Shown here piece by piece: positions 10,313 through 19,925 of a DNA stretch of 64,000 nucleotides; the stretch's first letter is position 1; every line of letters starts with the position of its first letter. Below the pieces are notes generated by a model. The model was not told the origin of the DNA. It made no database searches and worked only from the letters and a program-made list of their open reading frames with translations. A program made the position numbers and the translations under genes. Source of the DNA: Chaetoceros tenuissimus (lineage: Eukaryota; Bacillariophyta; Thalassiosirophyceae; Chaetocerotales; Chaetocerotaceae); NCBI GenBank assembly GCA_021927905.1, contig BLLK01000038.1, positions 2,232,001 to 2,296,000 of the forward strand. Reading direction: 5' to 3'.

Positions 10313-12192
10313 ATGAAGCTATCCAACGCTCTATTATTCATCTCTGCTTCCTATGCAGCCACTGTTGCATCTGCCAAGCGTACTTCTGCTGAATCTAGAC
10401 TTGCACAAGCAGCTCAAGAGCGTAAGCTACAAACTCAAGATATTCAGAAAAACGCTTGCTTCAGTGACGAAGATTTCACTGTATACTTTAAAGGAAAGTG
10501 TGACTTTGACTCTCTTGTCAACCGTATGAATCTCAAGGTTGAAGAGAATGATCTTTGTATCAACTCTGGAAAGGAAGAAGTCATGCTTCTAGTTGGTAAG
10601 TTCTTTTGTACTTTTGACACACATATATATGTCCACTGTCTCAAATAAGTCTAACATCATCTTCCTTCCTTTCACAAACTATAGGCGAAGCACATCCAGA
10701 CCGTGAACCTTATGCTCGCATGAAGGTTGACCAAATGTGTCAAAAGGCAATGGACGATGGTATGACCCTACCTTCCAAGTCTGTACCTTGGGAAAAGGTT
10801 GCCAACAAGGGAGCAAACTTCGACAAGCAGTACTATGATGGAAACACTTTTTGGAATGAAGAATTCGAGACCAACTATGATGCCATCATTCCAGGTGTTC
10901 CTTCCAATAGACTCTCAAGAGATGCAGAACGTGTAGGCGATCTCTATGAGACTGTCGCTGAGAGACTTTCCTTCCAATGGCCTGACATTGATAACTTTGA
11001 ACAGTGCGAACTTCGTGCTGCCATGTGTTGCTGGGTATCCGACCGTCAAGCAAATGATAACAATGGTAACTGCGCAACTCCATATGATTCCAGATGTTTG
11101 AATGCTGATCCAGCAGACAATACTGAGATTTGTGGAGTCGATATGGAAAGATCTGGAACTTCTTCCATCTTTACGGATGATGGATTCTCCTTTTATCCTG
11201 GTAATGCAGAGGGTGCTACTCACTGTCACGGATTTGCTTGGGGACAAGACCTTACTGAGCCTGACTACAGATATGCTGCAAACAACCTCTTTTATGTGTC
11301 CATGTACGATCACATGTATCAGCGTGGTTATGTCCGTAACGTTCCTGGAGCACCAATGTGCGGTTGCCTTGAAAAGATGCCTGTAGTTACTCGTTCCGAC
11401 TGTACTGAGATTGAAGCTCTTGAAATCTGGAAATTCGAGTGGGATGCAGATGCTGGAACTGAACAGTTTGGAGCATTCACTGCTTCCCTCGATAGATCTG
11501 AGATTGAATTCAACGCATGCAGAGGAGCTGGAAGAAACAATGATCTTGAATCCTTCTATGAGCGTCTCTACCGTGAAGGTCGTGCTTCTCTTGAAGATAG
11601 ACAAATGGTAAAGAGAACTCTTGTTGGTAACGACAGATGTGAAGTAGGAAGAGAGCAAATGATGTATCTTAGAGGAAGAGAAGAAGTGTTCCCTGCTACT
11701 CCATTTGATACTACTGGTAACACGTTTTACACAATCACTACCTCCGCAGCTAACCTGAGCAATAGTGCGTACAACAATGGAGTCCTATACGTCACATCTG
11801 GAGGAGACGTCAAACTTGCTCAAGCAAGTGAGGCTTATCTACCTCGGGCTAAATGGTACTTCACCAAGACTGATAACAATGGACAAGACCTTGGTGAAGC
11901 ATTAATCACTATCCGTCCAACGCAAGGATCGATCAATGACAACATCGATCATTTAGCATCAAACTATCATGGACATGTTGAGATGCATTCTGCAGATGGA
12001 CTTAGTGGAAGAGAGAAGTGGTACTTGCAAAAGGTTCCTGATTCCGAGGACGAATATTACATCAAGATCTCTGGAGGTACTTCCGCAGGTGATGTATTCT
12101 TGAGTGTCAATAGTGATAGAAATATTGACTTGGATCCAAGAGATGACCAAGACGGAAGAACTCGATGGACCATCACTGAGGTTGTTGTTTAA
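10313..12192 (+). CDS. Secreted MCCW/CHGF family protein, copy 2, with beta-trefoil-like C-terminus
   Basis: Two exons, 10313-10595 and 10685-12192. The 89-bp intron (10596-10684, GTAAG...TATAG) joins LLV-G-EAHPD, giving 596 residues. A signal peptide (MKLSNALLFISASYAATVASA) is followed by SRLAQAAQERKLQTQ, with RKL at 37-39. Family landmarks are VPWEKV (about 128), F-D-K-Q-Y-Y-D-G, MCCW 208-211, CHGFAW 275-280 and NVPGAPMCGC 313-322. From about 440 to the end there are three similar segments ending in [KR]-W-[YT] (AKWYFTKT, EKWYLQKV, TRWTITEV), the three-fold pattern of a beta-trefoil such as fascin- or ricin-type folds. That suggests glycan or polymer binding (inference). Copy 1 lacks this tail. 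Confidence 0.85.
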
Positions 12193-12684
12193 ACCAATTC
12201 ATAATGTTGAACTAGAAACAAATAATTTATAATGAGAGATATGTATTGATTGTGATCAAAGAACCTTTGTTTCAGTAGAGTAGTACCTACCTAGCGCTAG
12301 TCCGCTGCTTCTTTTTGCTTGGTTCTGTTGATACTTCGTGCACGACACTTGTCAAGACTCGATTTTAACCGTCGTCCAACTGTACGCAATCTTGTCACCT
12401 TCTTGATGTCGACAATTTATGATTAATTGTCCAAGTTGAGTTCAAGGAAGTAGGATATTTTTAAATTATACAGCAAATACCTATCGCCAATCTCTATGCA
12501 GAATGGTGGAAGATCTTTTGATTTTGTCTACAAGTGAGGCAAGCAAAAAGCGGGACTCGTGTACAGGATAAATTAGCCTAGACGCTTTGGCGGGCAGACG
12601 AAGCCAACGGACATGTAAAAGATCTCTCATCATCTCCGAAACATAGATGATTGTATCATCATGCTGTAATACAAGTACCTAGAG
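12193..12684. other. Intergenic before the LRR cluster
   Basis: 3' flank of the beta-trefoil gene and 5' flank of LRR copy A. No gene or structured element seen. Confidence 0.4.
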
Positions 12685-13488
12685 ATGAGAGTGCAGACGG
12701 AGGAATGGTAGCGCTTTATTCCCGGAGTGCGAATGCACAAAGGAAAGAAGACTTTCTTTTGGAATGGAGAGGAGTTGTGGGATGATGAAAATGAAGAGTG
12801 GCTTATTTACAGTGAAGAGGAGCAGGACTCTTGGGAAGTGATTATAGTTTTACCTGGAGTAGAATTGATTCGTAAGAGAACTTTTTCTACACTTGAGAAG
12901 CTCGAGACAGTCATCATGGCCGATGATTCCGTAGAAACAATTGAAGTGAGTGCTTTCTCTGAATGCCACAGTCTCAAGTTTGTTAGACTTTCGAGAAATT
13001 TGGAGTTTATTGGAGACTGTGCATTCTGGGGCTGTACTTCTTTGAGTTCGATTTTCATTCCGCCATCTTGTACAGAGATTGGTGATGAGGCATTTGCATT
13101 TTGTTACAAGTTGATCATCTTTCATGTTCCAAGACACACTATGATCGGTATAAATGCAATTAGAGAAACTGCATTGTTTGACGCTTCTCCATTTGAGGCA
13201 GATGCAAGAGGTGTAAATTCTAATTTGCATGATGTCCATGCATGGGTCAAGGGGATTAATGATGATGATGAATACGAACTACATCGAGCTTGTTCCTCAT
13301 TCAATCCATTGATTGAAATCATTTACGGAATTGTCAAAAGAAAAGGACTGAATTCTTGGAAGATGAAAAATGAACTTGGATTGACTCCCTTGGACTACTT
13401 GGATGCCAATCCTTTCGCCGATATTGAGATTGATCAGAGAGCGTTGATGAAACGCTATATTCTTGAGTTGATTGGAGGAACAATGTAA
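12685..13488 (+). pseudogene. BspA-type LRR family copy A, nonsense codon at position 9
   Basis: The conserved family start is at 12685 (ATG AGA GTG CAG ACG GAG GAA TGG, MRVQTEEW). The next codon is TAG (12709-12711) where intact sisters have CAG, so a single C-to-T change stops the frame. After the stop the frame is clean to 13488. A downstream ATG at 12727 would give a 253-residue protein lacking only the conserved head. The LRR part is intact: TFSTLEKLETVIMADDS, AFSECHSLKFVRLSRNL, AFWGCTSLSSIFIPPSC, AFAFCYKLIIF. The conserved C-terminal domain (LHRACSSFNPL...LDYLDANPF) is also intact. It belongs to the plus-strand subtype marked ADDSVETIE. It may be a recent pseudogene or a protein re-initiating at Met 12727. 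Confidence 0.8.
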
Positions 13489-13905
13489 AATAGCGTAAAT
13501 TCACTATATAAAAAGTTTAAGCAGCTTTTGCAATATATAATATGAATGCACTAGTATTCTCAATGAAAATGATCAAAATGAAACGTGTCTCTTGTGTGGT
13601 AGTCACAATTGACCTATACTTAGGTCTACATCGAAAGGCTAAATGATTTGGCCGACGAAATTTGAAATTCAAATTCCACCTAAATCTATTCCTTCTCCCA
13701 GTCCAAGATCAAAGATAGTTTCTACAAACGTAATCTCATATCTGGGCAACTCCATTTATGTAAATTACATCAGTGTAACTATTTAGAACTACATGTCTTT
13801 TGAAATATTCTACGTTTAATAATTTAGTTTCGTGTACAGCAAATGATATACATGCATCATTTTGTATAGCCTACGGTTTTTAGTTTAGTTTCAAGTACAG
13901 TAATG
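13489..13905. other. Convergent 3' flanks, LRR copies A and B
   Basis: Contains 3' flank sequence shared with other cluster members (for example TAGTTTAGTTT just before copy B). No gene. Confidence 0.5.
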
Positions 13906-14710
13906 TTACACCGCCTCACCCATCATCTCCAAGATATATCTTTTCACTATCAGACTTTGTTCAATATGTTCAGCAAAGGGATTTGCTTCTAAATATTCCA
14001 AAGGAGTGATATCTAATTCATTTTTCTTGCGAAATGATACCAATCCTTGTCTTTTCACAATTTGATACAGAACATTAGCGATTGGGTTGAAAGATGAACA
14101 CGCCAGATGAAGAGCAAATTGGTGGTCATCTCCGTTGATGTTTTTGATCCATTGATTTACATTTTCGCTGATACTGTTATCATATGAACCATGTTCATTT
14201 ACTTCAAATGGAGAAGCTTTGATCAAAGCAGTATTTCCAATCACACCAGTACCAAGAACAGTTTGTGGAGAAACATTAAAAATGATGAGCTTTTTACAAT
14301 CATAAAATGCACCAATGTCAATCTCTCTACAGGACGGCGGAATGAAGATGGAAGTCAGAGAAGAACAGCCCTGAAATGCACCTTGTCCAATATATTCCAG
14401 ACTTCGTGATAGCTTTACAGATGTTAGTCTCCAGCAATAAGTAAAAGCCACCGTTTCAATTCTTCTAACTGTATCAGCCATAATGATAGTCTCAATATCA
14501 AGTGCACCAAAAGTTTCCTCAACAAATCACTTCTACACCAGGTAATACGATGATCACCTCCCAAGAGTCTCTCTCTTTATGATCGTAGATGAGGTACTCT
14601 AAATTCTCTTCATCCCACAGTTTCTCTCCGTTGTAAAAGAGAGTTTTCTTTCCTTTGTACATCCGGACTCCAGGAATGAAGCGCTGCCACTCTTCCGTCT
14701 GAACCCTCAT
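13906..14710 (-). pseudogene. BspA-type LRR family copy B, frameshifted
   Basis: The 5' part starts MRVQTEEWQRFIPGVRMYKG at 14710 and runs to ...PGVEVIC followed by an in-frame TGA. The rest of the protein (EETFGALDIETIIMADTVRRIE ... RYILEMMGEAV) continues in another frame to 13906. Relative to intact sisters there is one extra base in a TGTT around 14519-14524. Everything else is well preserved, including the repeat AFTYCWRLTSVKLSRSLEY and the C-terminal LHLACSSFNPIANVLYQIVKRQGL. It is a minus-strand subtype member (ADTVRRIE). A sequencing error in a non-homopolymer tract is possible; a real one-base insertion is as likely. Confidence 0.8.
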
Positions 14711-15341
14711 ATTTGAATAAAAGCAATCAGTCTAGAGACAGACAAAACGACAAGAATCTAATTTGATCCGAGAAAAGCAAATGAAAACTGGGACCTGCTT
14801 CTAAATTCTGAAGTTATCTTTGTATTTAGACAGACGCTTCGGCTTCTCTCACTCCAAAAATATATCTTGAGCCAATGACTATCTGATCTTTGTCTAAACA
14901 GAAAGAAGTAAAGAAAGGGAAGCAAAGGGCAACAGATTAGAAAAGGATCTCATTCACATCGATATAAAATGAACTGATGAAATTCCAATGCACTCACTAA
15001 TTCAAGCTGGCTCAAGCATGAAATAGTAAACACATAAGTACATCTTGGAAAGATATACGTAATTCATTGTCTTCACCTGTGTTTCAGGACTCACAACCTG
15101 TTTTTGATGATAGTCATTGGTATCGTGACGTCATTTTTTGATGATCTTGAGTGATGAATGATCGACTGATCAACTGATCACTATATATTTGGACTGGATA
15201 GAAGCATATATTTGATAAACATTCATGCACAGTAGTAGCAGTGACCAAAGAAGTAAATAAAAGCTATCCGTAGTATTCATTCTACGAGTATCTATCAACT
15301 ATCAACACACGACGTTGCATCATTATCGAGAGACTTCAAGT
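14711..15341. promoter_or_regulatory. Divergent promoter region B/C with CRE palindrome
   Basis: Between LRR copies B (leftward) and C (rightward). It contains the block CTTGAGCCAATGACTATCTG near 14866-14885 (with a CCAAT core), which recurs in the D/E and J/K promoters. It also has the palindrome TGACGTCA at 15126-15133, 216 bp upstream of copy C. Confidence 0.55.
15126..15133. promoter_or_regulatory. TGACGTCA (CRE-like bZIP site) upstream of LRR copy C
   Basis: Perfect 8-bp palindrome in a context shared with copies G, K and L (preceded by TCATTGGTA or similar). CRE-like sites bound by bZIP factors mediate CO2/cAMP responses in diatoms; use here is inferred. Confidence 0.5.
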
Positions 15342-16121
15342 ATGAGGGTTCAGACGGAGGAGTGGCGTCGATTCATTCCCGGAGTGAGAATGTATCAAGG
15401 AAAGAAGACTCTCTTTTACAACGGAGAGGAACTTTATGATGATGACAATGGAGAGTATCTAGTCTACAGTGAAGAAGAGCAAAAATCGTGGGAGGTCATT
15501 ATAGTTCTACCTGGAGTTAGAGTGATTCATGTGAAAACTTTTTCTACACTTTCAAAAATCGAGACTGTCATCATGGCCGACGATTCCGTAGAAACAATTG
15601 AAGAGATGGCTTTCGATCGCTGCAGGAGTCTCAAGATTGTGAAATTCTCGAGAAATCTTGAATTCATTGGAATGGGTGCATTCTGGAGCTGTCGATCTCT
15701 CATTTCAATCTTCATCCCGCCATCATGTAGAGAGATTGGCAATCAGGTATTTCAATATTGTGAGAAGTTGATCATCTTTCATGTTCCGAGACACACTATG
15801 ATGGGTGTAAAAGCAATCAGAGAAACTGCATTGTTTGACGCTTCTCCATTTGAAGTAGATGTAAGGGTCCATGAATGGGTCAAGGGGATTAATGATGATG
15901 ATAAATACGAACTCCATCGAGCTTGTTCCTCATTCAATCCATTGATGGATATCATTTACGGAATTGTCAAAAGGAAAGGTCTAGCTTCTTTCAAGAAACA
16001 GAATGAAGTTGGAATGACTCCCTTCGACTACTTGGATACCAATCCGTTTGCCGACATCGACATTGATCAGAGAGCATTGATGAAACGATATGTTTTAGAG
16101 ATGATGGGGGAAACAATGTAA
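15342..16121 (+). CDS. BspA-type LRR family copy C, intact
   Basis: 259 residues from the conserved family start MRVQTEEWRRFIPGVRMYQG at 15342; an in-frame ATG at 15315 adds nine unconserved residues. Four LRR_5 (BspA-type) units of about 23 residues follow: TFSTLSKIETVIMADDS, AFDRCRSLKIVKFSRNL, AFWSCRSLISIFIPPSC, and F-Q-Y-C-E-K-L-I-I-F. The linker before the C-terminal domain is shorter than in sisters (SPFEVDVRVHEWVKGIN). C-terminal LHRACSSFNPLMDIIYGIVK ... TPFDYLDTNPFADI is conserved. There is no signal peptide, so it is presumably intracellular. BspA-type LRRs bind proteins; the partner is unknown. Plus-strand ADDSVETIE subtype. Confidence 0.88.
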   Translation: MRVQTEEWRRFIPGVRMYQGKKTLFYNGEELYDDDNGEYLVYSEEEQKSWEVIIVLPGVRVIHVKTFSTLSKIETVIMADDSVETIEEMAFDRCRSLKIVKFSRNLEFIGMGAFWSCRSLISIFIPPSCREIGNQVFQYCEKLIIFHVPRHTMMGVKAIRETALFDASPFEVDVRVHEWVKGINDDDKYELHRACSSFNPLMDIIYGIVKRKGLASFKKQNEVGMTPFDYLDTNPFADIDIDQRALMKRYVLEMMGETM

Positions 16122-16295
16122 ATAGCGTAGATTTCTATATGTAAAAGTTTAAGTAGTTTTTGCAATATAATATCAAGAACAAAGATAGTTCCGATTGTGT
16201 CTTTCACGGACACAAAACAACGATTCCAACATCTAAATTACATCAGCCTAAATATTTAGAACTATCTATCTTTTAAAAAGTTGAAGTGTTATAGT

Positions 16296-17111
16296 TTAGT
16301 TTTGACTATAGCAATGTTGCACTGCCTCCCCCATCATCTCCAATACGTATCTTTTCACGAATGAACACTGGTCAATATGTTCGGCAAAGGGATTTGCTGC
16401 TAAATATTCGAAAGGAGTAATCCCTAACTCGTTCTTCCTCTTTGAATCCTTGTCTTCTCACAATTTGATAAATGATCTCAGTCAAAGGGTTGAAAGATGA
16501 ACATGATCGGTGGACAGCGAATTGATCGTCATCACCGTTGATGTTTCTAATCCATTCGTTGACATTCTCGCTGATACTTCTATGGTAACCACCATTTTCG
16601 TCTATTTCAAATGCAGATGCTCTGATCAAAGCAGTTTTCTCAATCACTTTTTCTCCAAGTTGAGTGTGATTAGGAAGACTCAAGATGATCAACTTCTGAC
16701 AATATTGAAAGGCAAAACTTCCAATCTCTGTACATGTTGGTGGAATGAAGATTGAAGTCAGAGCTCGGCAGCCATCGAATGCATTGTCTCCAATGAATTC
16801 AAGATTTCTTGAGAGTTTCACATACTCTAGTCTAACACAATCATTGAAAGCCTTTTCTTCAATTTTCTTGACGGTATCACTCATGATGACTTTCTCAACT
16901 TCATAGCAGTCACAAAAAGTATGATCAGGAATCACTTCAACCCCTGTACAACAATGATGACTTCCCATGTGAGAGCCTCTCCTTCATCGTAGATAAGCCA
17001 CTCATTATTCTCATCCCATAGAATCTCTCCATTGTAAAAGAGAGTTTTTTTGCCTTTGTACATTCTCACTCCGGGAATGAAGCGCTGCCACTCTTCTGTC
17101 TGAACCCTCAT
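16296..17111 (-). pseudogene. BspA-type LRR family copy D, three lesions
   Basis: The conserved start is ATG at 17111 (MRVQTEEWQRFIPGVRMYKG). A missing C near 16945, where sisters have CCA for the Pro of LPGVE, shifts the frame and gives a stop. The repeat region then reads cleanly (DHTFCDCYEVEKVIMSD ... FIPPTC). A second deletion near 16440-16450 removes residues between RRQG and KRKNE and shifts the frame again. The final TAA is CAA (16319-16317), extending the tail to the TAA at 16296-16298. The remainder, GITPFEYLAANPFAEHIDQ, is fully recognisable in the third frame. Independent lesions make a sequencing artefact unlikely, so this copy is decaying. Confidence 0.87.
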
Positions 17112-17466
17112 ATCTCGAATAAAAGCAAATCAGTCTAGAGGCACAATTACAAGAATCTAGTCTGAGCCTGCGAAATGCAAAAGTAAACTAGGAGCTACTT
17201 GTGGACTTCTTCAGTTTTTAAAGAGACGCTTTTCTCACTTCTCTCGCTCCAAAATGTATCTTGAGCCAATGACTATGTATCTGATCTTTGATATAAAGAA
17301 GTAAAGAAAGGGAAGCAAAGGACAATAGATTAGAAAAAGATCTTTATCAGATCGCACATCGAACATCGATCAATGAACTGTAAACGAACTGACGATATAT
17401 CTCCACCAACACAGCATATTTATTAGATGAAGAAGCATCATCATTCGTAAAACAACAAGTACGAAG
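17112..17466. promoter_or_regulatory. Divergent promoter region D/E
   Basis: Carries the same CTTGAGCCAATGACTAT block (near 17260-17276) and AAGAAGTAAAGAAAGGGAAG block as the B/C and J/K promoters. No TGACGTCA; only a partial CTGACGAT near 17390. Confidence 0.5.
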
Positions 17467-18276
17467 ATGAGGATTCAGACAGAGGAGTGGCAGCGCTTCA
17501 TTCCAGGAGTACGAATGTACAAAGGCAAAAAGACTCTCTTTTATAACGGAGAGATACTATGGGATGATGATGAGAATGAAGGGTGGCTTATCTATGATTG
17601 GGAAGAGCAGCAATCTTGGGAAGTACTAATAGTTCTTCCAGGAGTAGAAGTTATTTCGAGGAAATTTTTTAGTACATGTGAAAAACTCGAGACTGTCATC
17701 ATGGCCGATGATTCCGTAGAAACAATTGAAGAAAGTGCTTTCGCTCATTGCAGGAGTCTCAAATTTGTTAGACTTTCGAGAAATCTCGAATTCATTGGAA
17801 AGGGGGCATTCCTACACTGTACTTCTTTGACTTCAATTTTCATCCCGCCATCCTGTAGAGAGATTGATAATGAAGCATTTCAATATTGTTCAAAATTGAT
17901 TATCTTTAATGTTTCTCGACAAACACAACTTGGTGAACATGTGATTGCAAATACGGCTTTGATCAGAGGATCTCCTTTCAAAGTAAGCAGCTTTTTTGGT
18001 AATTATGAGAATACAGAAGAAGTTAATCAATGGATCAAGGGGATTAACGAAGATGATACATACGAACTACATCAAGCTTGTTCCTCATTCAATCCATTGA
18101 TTGAAATCATTTACGGAATTGTAAAAAGGAAAGGTCCATGTGCTTTCCACAAGAAGAATGAAATAGGTATGACTGCTGTTGACTACTTAGAGGCCAATCC
18201 ATGTATTGAAAATGAGATTGATCAGAATGTTCTGATGAAACGTTATGTTCTTGAGATGATGGGGGAAGCAGTATAA
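17467..18276 (+). CDS. BspA-type LRR family copy E, intact
   Basis: 269 residues, the longest intact copy. It starts MRIQTEEWQRFIPGVRMYKG (V3 to I). LRR units: FFSTCEKLETVIMADDS, AFAHCRSLKFVRLSRNL, AFLHCTSLTSIFIPPSC, AFQYCSKLIIFNVSRQT. The linker is expanded (FKVSSFFGNYENTEEVNQW). The C-terminal domain LHQACSSFNPLIEIIYGIVK ... TAVDYLEANPCIENEIDQ has R-to-Q in the LHRAC motif. It shares its 5' region with damaged copy D and belongs to the ADDSVETIE subtype found only on the plus strand. No signal peptide or membrane segment. The role is unknown; LRR folds usually bind proteins. Confidence 0.88.
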   Translation: MRIQTEEWQRFIPGVRMYKGKKTLFYNGEILWDDDENEGWLIYDWEEQQSWEVLIVLPGVEVISRKFFSTCEKLETVIMADDSVETIEESAFAHCRSLKFVRLSRNLEFIGKGAFLHCTSLTSIFIPPSCREIDNEAFQYCSKLIIFNVSRQTQLGEHVIANTALIRGSPFKVSSFFGNYENTEEVNQWIKGINEDDTYELHQACSSFNPLIEIIYGIVKRKGPCAFHKKNEIGMTAVDYLEANPCIENEIDQNVLMKRYVLEMMGEAV

Positions 18277-18540
18277 AGTTGCGTAAGTTTAAACAGCTTT
18301 TGCGATATAATTTCAAGTTTAAAGTAACTTTCTACACAAGAAATACTTCAGATTGTATCTCTCATCGTATAAGCAGACACAAAACGACAACTTCATTTAT
18401 ATAAGTTATATCAGCGTAACTATTTAAACTTGGAATGACTGATGTCAGAAGACGGAGAAGTACATATCAGTGCAACTATTTAGAAATCTCTATCTTTTAA
18501 AAAGTTGAAGTGTTATAGTTTAGTTTTGACTATAGCAATG

Positions 18541-19347
18541 TTACACTGCCTCACCCATCATCTCCAAGATATATCTTTTGACGAATGAACTTTGGTCAAT
18601 ATCTTTCGCAAAGGGATTCGCTTCTAAATATTGTAACGGGGTGATGCCTATCTCGTTCTTCTTCTTGAAGGCTATCAATCCCTGTCTTTTCACGATTTCA
18701 TAAATGATCTCAGACAAAGGATTAAAAGATGAACAAGCACGATGAAGTGCATATTGATCGTCATCACCGTTGATATTTTTGATCCACTCGTTGACATTCT
18801 CGCTGATACTATCATCATATACACCAATTGCATTTGTTTCAAATGAAGATGCTTTGATCAATTTGGTCCAAGCAATCACTTTGTCACCAAGTTGAGTGTG
18901 TTGTGGAACACTCAAAATGATCAATTTTGTACAGGCAGTAAATGCAAAATGGGCAATCTCTCTACACGATGGCGGAATAAAGATGGAAATAAGAGAAGAA
19001 CATTCACAGAATGCCTCAATTCCAATGTATTCGAGGTTTCTCGAGAGTTTGACATACGTGAGACTATCGCAATTAGAGAAAGCATGACCTTCAATTCTTC
19101 TCACTGTATCAGCCATAACTACTGTCTCAAGTTTTTCACAGTCAGCAAAAGTAACTTCACAAATCACTTCCACTCCTGGTAGTACAATGACGACATCCCA
19201 AGATAGCTGCTCTTCTTTACTGTAGACTAGATACTCTCCATGATCTTCATCCCATAGAATCTCTCCGTTGTAAAAACAAGTCTTCTTGCCTTTGTACATT
19301 CTAACTCCAGGAATGAATTGCCGCCACTCCTCCGTCTGCACTCTCAT
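18541..19347 (-). CDS. BspA-type LRR family copy F, intact
   Basis: 268 residues starting MRVQTEEWRQFIPGVRMYKG. LRR units: TFADCEKLETVVMADTV, AFSNCDSLTYVKLSRNL, AFCECSSLISIFIPPSC, AFTACTKLIILSVPQHT. The C-terminal domain is complete (LHRACSSFNPLSEIIYEIVK, NEIGITPLQYLEANPF, RYILEMMGEAV). It is the only intact minus-strand copy besides J and carries the ADTVRRIE marker of that subtype. It has no targeting signal. Its 3' flank (about 18480-18540) is nearly identical to that of copy D (about 16257-16320), pointing to duplication of units that include flanks. Confidence 0.88.
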   Translation of the reverse strand: MRVQTEEWRQFIPGVRMYKGKKTCFYNGEILWDEDHGEYLVYSKEEQLSWDVVIVLPGVEVICEVTFADCEKLETVVMADTVRRIEGHAFSNCDSLTYVKLSRNLEYIGIEAFCECSSLISIFIPPSCREIAHFAFTACTKLIILSVPQHTQLGDKVIAWTKLIKASSFETNAIGVYDDSISENVNEWIKNINGDDDQYALHRACSSFNPLSEIIYEIVKRQGLIAFKKKNEIGITPLQYLEANPFAKDIDQSSFVKRYILEMMGEAV

Positions 19348-19925
19348 TACAAGACTATCTGGTTGTGCTAATATGTGCTCAGTAAATGAAACTTTTTCCT
19401 TTTGATAACTATTTCACCTTTGGCAATGGAAGGCAGTAGTGTGATGGCTGCTGACTGCATTGCTGGAGCTCATCAACACAGACAAATGAAATGGCCTTTT
19501 TATCTGTGGCCGTCATTGTCAAATTTTATGCAAATTTTCATCATAACACAAGAACCAAGCACCAAGAACCAAGCACCAAAAGATTCCAATAAATAGAAGA
19601 TATAAAATAAATGAAATCTATTTTGAAAAATGAGGAATTTTGGACTCGCAACCTTTGTTTGAAAAATTATATGATAGTCATTGGCATATTCATATGACGT
19701 CATTGGACAGGGATATCTTTTTGATAGTGAAAAATGTACACTATGTACCTTACCATGTGATCTCTCGATCTCGGAACTCGGAACTCGGAACACTGATACG
19801 TAGCTGGGAGTGTGTGACAATCAAAAGATACAATTGGACTGAATAGCTAGGAGCATACCACACATAAAAAAGTAGAAGCGTCCAAAGAAGTAAATAAATG
19901 CTATCCACTTTATCGAGAAACTAAG
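19348..19925. promoter_or_regulatory. Divergent promoter region F/G with CRE palindrome and 14-bp repeat
   Basis: Contains TGACGTCA at 19695-19702 followed by TTGGACAGG, and a perfect tandem repeat of AAGAACCAAGCACC at 19550-19577. Related ACCAAG-rich sequence occurs in the J/K and K/L spacers. The CTTGAGCCAATGACT block of the other spacers is absent. Confidence 0.5.
19695..19702. promoter_or_regulatory. TGACGTCA (CRE-like) upstream of LRR copy G
   Basis: 231 bp before the start of copy G. The downstream TTGGACAGG is shared with the site of copy L and nearly with that of copy K. Confidence 0.5.

Noticed and set aside
10915-11658. 247-codon leftward frame
   Set aside because: Antisense of the conserved secreted protein copy 2, whose motifs match copy 1; the antisense product has no features.
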